Shown here: positions 48,701 to 60,500 of the stretch, piece by piece | How positions within the stretch are numbered: the stretch's first letter is position 1 | Layout of the letters: each line of letters opens with the position of its first letter | NCBI GenBank assembly: GCA_905160935.1 | Contig: CAJHZI010000739.1 | Location: 1 to 64,000 of the forward strand | Origin: Enchytraeus crypticus | Lineage: Eukaryota; Annelida; Clitellata; Enchytraeida; Enchytraeidae | Length of the DNA stretch: 64,000 bases | Direction: 5' to 3' | The notes under the pieces: model-generated | Told to the model about the DNA's origin: nothing | Seen by the model: the letters and a program-made list of their open reading frames with translations, nothing else | The model's database searches: none | Position numbers and translations under genes: made by a program

Positions 48701-50867
48701 CAATTAAAGCTTCTAGTGAATTAAGTTATTCTCCGTAGTCTAGCTGATTTATTGAGTAATTTGAGTATTGTTAGCATGCCAGAAAGTTTTAACGGATAAA
48801 ATAAATGAAAGGTATAATACAGGAGTCTCAAACTGCATATCAGTAACATAACATAACGGCACACTGGGTCAAGAAACACATATATGCTTCTTTAAGACCC
48901 ATTTCCTCCTTCCTCTCCATGGTTACTAGTAATCCTTGCCTTTTGATGGCGCATCAATTGCAGCCGGCGCGAATTTAAGAATAACCTTCCATCAACCTGG
49001 AATTGTTTCCTTCAAAGCTGTCAACACTCGGTCTTCCAAGTTGGTCACCCAACCATGTATTAACCGGGGCCGATGCAGCTTAACATTGATTGTTGACGCG
49101 CAACTAAGCCAAGTGCGCTAAATTCCGCCGCTCAATAGTGGAGCCATAATGTTTTTTCAAGAAGCATATGTCTTTCACAAACCAGGCAATTATTATCCCA
49201 GAATGCATCAATTTATCTTTCTGAAAATTACGGTTAAGAAGCGACATCTGAACTCTAAAAAGAGATACTATGTTAATTCCTGGATCTCACTCTATAATCA
49301 AGAAATGACAGTGTTGTGAATAACGTAATTACGGATCACTGATTATTCCAGAAAGCCGAACATAATTTTTATCTCTTCAATTTGATTCACATTCAACCTG
49401 AATTTTTTTTAAAATAACGTTTCATTTCTTTAACCGCCAGAACAATGAAAGATAGAACTAAAAACTGACCAGGAAAATACCGCGTACGTCGACTATGGCA
49501 GTCATATAAGTCTGCAATTGTAGTGCTATAAAACTATTAATAGAAAGTTTCTATATCGAGTGGTGCATGCTATTTGAAAAGTTCAGACACGATTTGGGAT
49601 TCGTTGTTCCAACTCAGCTAAACTACAAGCACAGTAGTTAGCCTATACTAACTACTAATTATACTAACTATATTGAATGTCGCAATAGCGCAATGGTTAG
49701 AGATGTAGATAACGCTATAAAGTTTTAAATGACAGACCCTGACGTGAATTGAACTAAGTGGGTTCGATTCCCGGCCGCGATGATCTCAGAGTAAAATCTC
49801 GGGCATTCACTGGACTGGTTACACGGATCACGGACAAAATTGTCAACATTGCGGATTTAACATGTAATATTAAAATACACGACCGCGGATCAATAGGTGC
49901 GGGGTTCAAATCCTGGGCTCTCCCGTCACTTACATCGCTTTCGAGTGAGGAAACTGACGTTAATCTTAGCTCACCAGCTTTAAAAGTGATAGATATCAAC
50001 GTAGTTGATCATTTCACTATAATGTGTTATTGTTATTGTTATGCGCTCTTTTGACAATCAGTTAACCTTCAGCGACGTCTCGATGAGGTTGAGACTGGGT
50101 GTAGTTGAGGAAGCAGCCGCTCACAGCTGAACCACAGTGCTGGGTCAGGGACATCGAGATGTTGCTGGTCACCTGTGTTCCCATAGCAACAGCCTTGCAG
50201 ACAGCCAGACATTTGTCCGAGATGTTCTCAGTGTCCACGTGGCAACACTTCTGAGCGGCTGTGGGAAATAAAACACAGAACAGATATACAAGTCATCATC
50301 ATCATCATCATCATCATCCCTTGAATCTCAGTTTAACCAGCGTCGAGATACAAATAGACTGTCTCAAATCCTCTCTGTCCTACACCGCACCACCAGGCAA
50401 TCCCTTATTTGAGACTTCCATTCGTTTATATGTTTGTACAGAACAGAAATACACGTACACAATTTAAATGAATAATCATAATTAACTAATACAGTTACAT
50501 AGAGATGCAATCTAAACACACGATTAATTTCTGTTTCCGTATCAAGTTGATGCACTACGAATGCGGTTTAGCAGTTTTAGCTGAGATTCCAATAGATAGT
50601 CTACTGTATATAAGTAAAGCGCCACCTGCTCTGCTCTCCAACCAAATTCAACGGCACAATTTGTCGTAACAGTTTAACGCCTAACAACAGAACGTATTGA
50701 GATATCTTGACGTTCGAATGATTTCATTTTGAAAGCAAAGAGATAGCTGAAATTTCAGAATTAAAAGATGCGCACTGGTAGAAAAATTATAGTCCTGACT
50801 TCTCAGCTAATGGATTATCAAAACTTTTCGTGAATTAACTGTAGCATGAATAGTGCGATTATATACA

Positions 50868-50942
<75 letters not shown>

Positions 50943-51481
50943 CGTATATATATATAAATATATATACGGAAACAGAAATTAAGCGTGCGTATATAATTAT
51001 ATATGTATATAGACTATATTATACATGAGTGCAGGAAATTGCCAAGAATTCTGCTATTGCAATTTAGAGCAGTTAGGCTTACTCTATTTTAAATATTAAA
51101 TACCTCTTTAGCAAAACATCAACCCGATAGTATAGTTACAAAATAGCGCTGTTTAACTTAAGGATACAAACGAGTAAATTTCTAAGCCTTCTTATAAATC
51201 TGAATATACGCAAATCATAATCGCATTAATATAGGCAGCTCTATCATAGAGTTTAGCTTACTTTTCAATATCTTTACAAATGACAAAGTTGAGAGATAAA
51301 ATCTCTACATTACACAACCGTTATTTAAGATAACGAGCAAGGACAGGTAAATCAGATTGTAACTAAATAAGTAAGATACGTTACGAGTTAAGGATGTTCC
51401 ATTTAGATGGAAGTCTTGGAAAACTTCTAAAATTTATATATATACAAATATATAGTATATATGTACTGTATATATATATAC

Positions 51482-51551
<70 letters not shown>

Positions 51552-54500
51552 TTCTCGCTATTAGAGAGAACTGGTACAGATAGCTAGTTGATAAATGCAT
51601 TCATAAATAAGAAAAGAGCTGGATATGACACATTCTGCATTCTAAGGGGGATAGCTTACAAAAAAAGGCCATACAGGAAAGAATGGAAGGAAAGAGAAGC
51701 AGAGACAGACCGAGATTAGGAATATTAGATGATTTAAGGATTCACTAATACGTGGACATAAAGAGGAAAATGAAAGACAGAGCAGAGAACTAGGAGGATT
51801 TATATACCATGGACCTGCCAGTGGGTAGTACACTAAGAGAAAGAGAGAGATTGTTAAACGCATACTGTTCATAAGCAACAATTCTTTTGAAAAAATTACA
51901 ATTTATTTTAATAAATAATTGATGCAAAACAAGTAAATGATACATATAGAGTATATATATACATAAACTACTTGTATATTAACGCGTGCGGTAAACATAC
52001 CATAGGCCTACACATGACATATTTATAATATATATAATATATCATAGACTATAATATATAATATGTACAGGTACTATATTGTACAATTTTTTTATGAAAG
52101 ATGCTTCTTATCGTTTGCTATATGTATCAAATATAGTTAATGATCTCTGATGTGATCATTAAGGAGAGAAAAGCAGACTTCTCATGAACATGTTCTTGAA
52201 AAGGACCTGCCACGCGACAGTGCATTAGAGTCTGCCTAAAATCGCGTAGTTGTAAAGTTAAACTAGTCAAATAACGGTTAATATACATGTAAGTGAGGAA
52301 AAAGTGAAAGATTTTAATGAAAGGGGCGTTTGTCGGATGTAGATACGTCCTCAGATACGCCGCTTTCAATTGACTTCCGGTTAAGAGTGAATCCCATTGG
52401 ACTCCGAACATACAGATACGATCGCTACACTGAGACCACAGGTGGTTTACAACTATCAGATATTTCGTACAATTTCAAAATGAATATCAATCGCCTGAAT
52501 CTCTTCATTCAAGCGTCTCACTTTTAGATGTACGCATCACTTTCTTGAAATCGGCAATTTTGAGTCTTCTTCAAAATATCTTTACAAAATATTTACGATT
52601 TTCTGAACTAATTTTATAAAATTTCGACTTGAAATTCTGCAGAAGAAAAGTCTAAATATCATGCTACGAAAAAGCATTGCGTAACGCAAAATATGTCAAC
52701 CAACGATTGCATTATCATTTAAGAAGTCAATTCAATAATTTTGTTTTATCAATAAAATCTGAAAAATGAACTTTATTATTCATTTGAAGGCCAGTAAATA
52801 AATTAGTCAATTATTCTGCCATTAATTCAGTTCAGCAGTAAATTTCGAGTTAGGTCAATAATGAACAACTAAATTAATAATATTAATTCAAATAATAGCT
52901 TATAATCCCAGTTTAAATAGGGTCGGGATACGTATAGAATATAGACCATCGCTTTTCCATTTGTTTTAGAACAATTTGTAGTAATTCCTGGGCTCAGACA
53001 CTCACCAACCGAATGCCCTTTCTGACGTTGGTTTCGACCTTTTGTCGCATTTTACGATAAGTGCAGTCCACGGTTAATCAATTCTTCAGAAACCCAGACA
53101 CAACACGGGCAACATCAGTCAACAATTAAGACATAAATAAATAAAATAAATAAGTCGGCAGTCAGTTCATCTCTTACTATTAAAAATCCTCAACGATTCC
53201 TTCATCCAAGAAAAAATCAATTATTTACCATTCTTTCGACTAAAGGCAGATCAATCGATTAACATATTTATGGAGGTAATATGAAATTATCAAAATTAAT
53301 TGAGTTAATTTTATATGCCCTGAGTGAAAGTTTTAAACAATACGGTATTAAAAACTGTATTAATAGGGTACTGACTGATGCCTGGCACTGTGTGAGATTG
53401 AAGAATGGGTGGAATGGAGAAGGTCTTTCGCATCGCTACCCTAGTTGAACTGGGATTCAAGGGAAGATGATGATGATGATCATGTATTAAAAATGGATTT
53501 CATTTTGGGTTTACTCGGATAATAATATATAAATTAAAAATACAAATATGCATATTAAAATTTATGAATTTATATGTATTTATTTAACGTCAGAATGTAA
53601 CTGATCTGCGTAAAAAATGTTAAACTTGAAAAGCCATCAGCAGAATGAGTAAATTTTATTTCAACACTATTGTATCTAATAGAGTAAAGCTGTATCCAGA
53701 ACAGGAAACAGGAAAAAGATAACCATTGTTATCGCAAAACGTCACATTGCTATAATATTTCATACTCCGTTTACTCAAAAGCAACAGCTTCTAAACGCCT
53801 ATAGACGCTCTTTCTCGCTCTCGCTCTCTTTTTTTCTCTTTCTCTCTCTATCTTTCTTTCTCTCTTTCTCTTTCTCTTTCTCTCTCCTCTCTCTCTCTCT
53901 AGATCTCTGTCAAGTGGGAGATTCAAGGTACATATTCATATTGAAAGTCTGCTAACCACTCCATATAAATGTAGAGCATTCCATAGATCAACAAGTCAAT
54001 CCATTCACAAAAAACTATGCTTTACCCATACCTTATACGTCCACACTTCGGGTGCGCGCGACCATCCCCGGGGGATAGCGCCGGTGGCGCAAAAACCACC
54101 CCTGCCCTCTTGGTGCCCCAGGATGGGTTGCCCCTGGATGTAGCAACTCAACCTAGGGCATCATAAGCCCCTGGCCACCATGAGACTGCAAACCCAACAC
54201 ACCTCATGTCAAACTCATCTCGGTACCCCGCACATCCTATACTCCGGTATAAACGGGGAACGCATAATCTGTGTTCGCTATACCTCAATATTTCCCTATT
54301 AAGCGAGCCGAAGCTCGCACCGCAGACCAGAGACGAGACGACTCGATGTCAGCAGTCAAGCAGAGGAGGGATTGACCGAGGTCAGTCTCGCCTCTACCGA
54401 AAACTTGTGGACAACTTGTTGCCACTTCCGATGAAATGGGCTTAACGTCAGGATCAGAAGCCCTTCGAGTTTCTCTAGATGGGAGCTTGAAGCTGCATAC

Positions 54501-57500
54501 CATGCCTCGAATAACCTCATTGGCATGAAAACCTAGGATCTTGGTATCGTCTCAATTAACTGATTATGGGTGCCTCAGAGGAACAAGAGTTTCGCGATTG
54601 TTGAACCGGTTTTTAACCAATTACATTTACCGCTCATTTGATTTAATCGCCAATAAATTAACATTAAAAAACATATTTCTAATAAGTGGACAACTTAAAT
54701 CTTTTAATTTTCATTGTCTATCATTTTATCATTTATGACTAGGTAAAATGTACGCGGGACGTTGTACCGGTACATTTCTGTAAAAATTAATGAATTATAA
54801 TTTTTACATAATGTATCCACGCAAAAATGACTTTATCGTTTCAAAAAGTTAAATATAGCAATTAATGCGCCTAGGGTATTTGAAACGTAAGGCTTTAATT
54901 CCAAATTTTATCCTTATATGAAATTGCAACTGTAGAAGCTTTAGTAGTGCTGGCATACCATAAGTCAGCTCTGATGACATTACGAAGCCTTAACTGATAT
55001 TATTTTTGTCAAATTCATAAAATGTGTTTAAAATAGAAAGCTGATCACCACCTAAGCGACACAACGCCCAATTACAACAGTCAACGCTGAAGTCACCATT
55101 AGCTAGGAGTATAAAAAAAAAATCGTCTATCTGTTCATGGTCTGCGTTACCTCATGATCGGTTAGATTTTCAACTGCGCGTCAATATATGGACCTCTAAT
55201 TCTGATATTCTAAAGAAAATTGAAATTGACGCGAATTTTATTAGCCTTAATTAATTTTATGGGACTTTTAACTACGCAAGCAGTCACCACCGCTAATCTG
55301 CTGCAGAAAGGATCTCAATTAGAAGCTCCATAAGCGGATGGATGATCAGAAAGCGGACTCGGACTGATGCGGGATTTTTACATTCATGTGTCTGGTTACA
55401 TTCGACGGGAACCGACGAACTGTACCGACAAGCCGAGATCACGTGGTCAATGAGTCCCAACAGAGACCTGAATGTTGACTTTAGACTTAAATATAAAAAT
55501 AATTTTAAAATTAAATAGAATTCCGATAAAGCGGAGACAGCGGCATATTGATAGGATGATAAGTACTTATTTTTAAAGCTTATTTTTACGTTTTGGGCTT
55601 ATAAATAATAATAACAAGATCAAAAGTATCGACGAAAATATCGGAACGTGTAAATAACAAAACTCTAACTCCTAAAGCATGGAAGTATATCCATAATTGT
55701 TCCATTAATTATTACTATTTGAGGAGGGAGTTAGTCCTTAAGTTACATAATTAATATAACTGTTCCTACCATCTTGGCGTAATGCGCAACCCATCAGAGA
55801 GTTTTCATCCTGACATCCTTTGGACAAGTCACGTGGAGATTTAGCCTGTAACAGAAAGCAACAACAACTATTATAACCGTTCACTAAGCATGATAAATGG
55901 TTCGTCATTTAAAAGATAATCTTAGAGCAAAACGGCGTTTGAGGACATAATAAAAGTTTACAAATCTCTCAGTTTCACACCAAATTCTATAATTCTAATA
56001 CACTCGCATGCGTGTTCAGCGAGTTAGTGTTTTGTTACATGGACTCATAATAATTATCTAACGTCTAATATAACATATATCATTCTATGGAGACCTTGCG
56101 TTACAAAATAAACATTGATTGTGCTGCTAACAAGAACACATAAGTATTATACAGCGTGTGTAATTCGCTATTATTATTCCTCTGAGCTATCTAAATATCC
56201 GGAGCTTAGTTTTATGCAGAGATAAAAGACTCGAGATCTACAAGGTTAAGTGTGTCGCGAAAGAAATCTCGATGAACCGTTCTTTCTCTGAACCCTTGCT
56301 AAACCTTTCTTCTCTGAGCGCTTGCTGAACCTCTAAGATGTGATGAGCCTTTTTCTCTGAACCCTTGCTGAAGCTCTAGGATATAAAGAACCTTTCTTTC
56401 TCTAAGCCCTTGATGAGCTTCTATGGTTCTGAGGAACCTTTTTTCCATTAGGGGTTTCATCTAATAAAAGTGGAAAGTTAATTTAACTTTCAACTCAAAA
56501 ACTTAAAATATCTCAACTAGCTAATCTCCTGGTGGAATAGAACTGCAGAAAGTAGGTCTCCTACTAACGATAAACTAGCCGGTCTTTTTAATTTTGGTAG
56601 CAAATAAATTGACTCGGAGACTAAGCTTGAAATCTATTAGGAAACAAAGAAATATTGCACCTGAAATAATGATCAGAGAATTTTCTTGGCGTAATTATAT
56701 CGATGACGACAATAATAAATGGGTGTGCATATCTTGTTAATTGCATATCGTTTCGTTCAGAGCTCAATTGAGCTTACATCCGCAACACGGCGTACATTGA
56801 GGCCTCTTAATATTGATCAAGTGATGTTAAACAAATTGCTAGGCTGATAAATTACCGGTGTTCTAGCTGTAGTTACCGATAAGAGACTTCAAACTTAAGC
56901 AGAGGTTAGTTCATATGCTACTGTTCGCTTTCCAGAAATAATCTACAGCAATTACATATATTATTTCCAAAATGAGTACAGAGACAAATGCTTCAATAAT
57001 TGTTTAAGATTTACTTTTTGGCAAAATTAATAACATTCTAATTACATTTTCGCTGAAATCGCTGTTGTAGTAATTTAGGAACATTGAAGGCTAGCTCTTT
57101 ATGATTCTGTTTTCATTGCAGTGGTGAAATCAACTTTGCTAGCGAATAGTAGCGGTATTGCCAATGCTGTAATTGAAGCCATAAACCACTTTTACAGATT
57201 TATCTAAACACTCAAAATATGACTCTCCTTCAAGATAAAATTGAATGTTTTGTAAAGGTTTCAGATTTCATGACAATTTTTTTTATAAAACATGGAGGAG
57301 GTTTAATCATGATTTGATCAAGTTTGCTAAAAATATAACGGTAGCTCTGAGTTATCATAGTTTGATTTCATTATATATAAAAACACTTTAAAAATACTAT
57401 GGTTTTGATAAAATACATGTCAACATTTTTGCTCAATTTTGTTCAACAAATTTTGAAGAAAGCATTTTGCTATGATGTCAATGTTGATATATATCTCAAG

Positions 57501-60500
57501 GTATTTCAATAGACCTAGTCCATATTAAAAGTAAGGACTAATTCTTATAGCGCAACCTGTGTGATAGATTGAGAATGGAGACAATTACGATATGAACTAA
57601 TGAGGGTCTCTATCTTAAGCCCTATAGTAAATCAGTCACCTCTTATGTTTATCGAGCAGCACCGCACGCAAAGCAGCAGAGCAGATAAATTACCCACTGT
57701 TCTAACAATTCAATTAACACTGAGCCACAGTTACTAGAGCACCAACTTGTTTAGAAGAAAATCGACTGCTAGAGACATTTTACGAATATTAGTAGTTATT
57801 TCATAAGCGAGTATTTTATGACTGCTAAAGACTTTTCAAAACGTCTTTTTTCTTTTGTATTGTTATTTGTTTATCTAACTACATACACGTTCCTACTGTT
57901 TGTATAATCAGTGCTGTGATGAACAAATAAAAGATACTAAACTGAAAACACTTATTTCACATATATATTTTGTACCGGTTGGAAGGTTGAAAACTTTCCT
58001 GAGTAAAAAGAGGCCATCGGTTCTAATTTCAGACGATCGAATAGTCTTTGACAGTGTCACTTGTGTGCGAAAGCAGATGTTAATTTAATCCGTGAAAATC
58101 TAGTAAAATATCGCATGCGTTATTTTTACATAAAATTCTGTCTCATTTGCTTCAGCTTTCAGGAAGTTTAACTTAGTGCCTATATCCTAAGATCTTGGCA
58201 AGACTCTGCGCTATACAGAAGTTGGAATGCAACGAGCAATAGCTAGAAATGAATTATTAACGTATAGCATTGTCTGTAATGGAAGCTCAAATTTAATATC
58301 GTTGTTAAAAGGCGCAAATGAAGTGGATCTGATAGAAGATATCTCCGCCTTTGAAACATGATTTAGAATAAAACCGGAGAGGAAAAAGAAGAACATAAAG
58401 AATATAATTTATGTGCATATTCTATTTGTTAACGCATGAGTTGAATTGGTAAATAGTATTATTATGCTTTAAAAGAATCTATTACATAAGCTAGAGAGCC
58501 CCAGAGGGCCACGACTTAAATTCTGCTTAAAATCGGCTTAATTAAACTCGGTTTAATTGCTGCCTCTCTGTTGGACAAGGGTAGCTGAATCACACGAAAA
58601 TTGTTTCGCTGGATTCAGCTGTAGATATAGGTTAGACCGATGACAAACTGTCGAAAACTTATTCATAGTATAATTTAAGGATTGCACTGGCAACGAATGA
58701 GGAACTCCTTATAATTTTAATATTAGTTTTATTGACTCTGATAATTTATACTGAACATTCAGTTAGACAGATACAGTTTAGGTTTTATTACAATTTAAAA
58801 GTATTTGACTCGACCAATTTGTCGCCATTATATGTTGATGTAACTGGCAAACATCCATGATAATGTGCACACTAAAGTATACCTCACTACGATTTGCAAT
58901 AAATTAATTTTCTTCAATACTGTATCGCAAGCTAGCGTTAAACGAAGAATTTGTTTTATTGCTGTCACAGCAAACCAAGTTAAACACTTGACTACTAAAG
59001 CAGCCATCCTGATTACTTAGAACTTTCTCAAGTAACTGATTATTGCAATAATAATTGTAAATAATTGTCAGTATAGTAATTACACGGCTCTTATCTTCTG
59101 CTGCAGTTTTACTGCAATAAACCTGAGTGGCTCTTAATTTCACACAATTTAGTTTAACAATAAAAATGGCTTACAGAAATGCAGCTATGTAATAGCAGTT
59201 TTCATTACAATGACATCATCATATTCCCTTGAAACTTCGTTTAAATATGGTCGGGATAAACTTTTCGATTCGTATTAGAAAACGTTATAGCAATTTCTTG
59301 ACGCTAGGCGCTCAGCAACAGAATGCGCTTTCTGACGTTGCTTTTGATCTTAGTGCTTTGTCGTCATGTACGACACTGTCGACACGTGCAGCCCACGGTT
59401 GGTCTATTCTTCAGTAACCCGGTCACAATACGGGTAAGTCTTCTTTATAATGGAATTAGACAAAATTTAATAATCGATCTATCTATTAACGGACTTCAAC
59501 AGTACCATGATCACAGAAAGAACTACGAAGTAATTTTAAAACTCATTAACATTTATTCAATGCACGTGTGTCCCAAAATCATAAACCCCTCAGAAAAAAT
59601 TCATTGACTTCAGTCCTTATGTCTGCTCCTACTATACTGGTACCATTTCCAATCCATTCAGTATCCTCCTCTCAGATATCACGACATCATGTCTACTGGA
59701 ATTGATTGTATACCTTTGTGCACATAAGCTCTACTTCTCAGATTCAACGTGCTGGCCAACACGCGTCATTTCGCTTACGGTTTTGGCATGTGCACAAGTG
59801 TGTGCACCTAAACCGTGCTGAATGCATTTTCTTGCAATTTGGCATGATGGAGTCCAATTGTACAGTGAATTACCCAAAATGTTTCAAATACGAATATCTG
59901 ACAGATAGGCACCATAGTTCATATTTTCTGCGTGGGTTCTATTTTTGAGCCCTCTGATCAATCATAGAACAATAACGAAGTTTGTGGTTTGTTAAATTTT
60001 AAAATCGTGATTTTTAGTAATGGGATAAAAATCTACCACTGAAATTGTTCTGAATCTCCCTTATTTAGAAGGAACCATCAGCGATAGCTTCGCTCCGTAA
60101 ACTTCAACAGACTACAGTCAAAGATACACCAACTCATTTTAGCATTGATTGTGTATTATTAAGTCGTAAAAAGCTGCATAAACTTTAAATCTGAACATAC
60201 AATATCAGCCTAAATATTAACATAATTGCGACCTCTATGTCAGTCAATGAGAGAATTTGCAGAACAACCAGAGGTACTATCAGACAACGTACTCTCTAGA
60301 AATCTTCATTTCAACGTCAGAGTTGAAATCTTAAGACAGAGACCTTCACAACATGTCTGAATGCAGCGTTTAACTAAATCTCACGACAGTCATTTGTATA
60401 TAACAAGACGTCTTTGTGACAAACTAAATGTGTTAAAATGAATAGAAGGCTTCGAGAGTAGGCATCAAATCTTACGAGTTGTCGAGTGCTTACAACGTGT

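Noticed and set aside
48960..49090. Functional 5S rRNA gene
   Set aside because: Only the 3' half is similar, with many changes, fused to a SINE body.
49683..49780. True tRNA gene
   Set aside because: Box A to box B distance is too long and no cloverleaf forms by eye; the 3' sequence is shared with other SINE copies.
58904..59143. - strand frame with [11 protein letters not shown], considered as a RECK knot
   Set aside because: The C-x3-C pair required after CC is absent and no matching splice phase was found.
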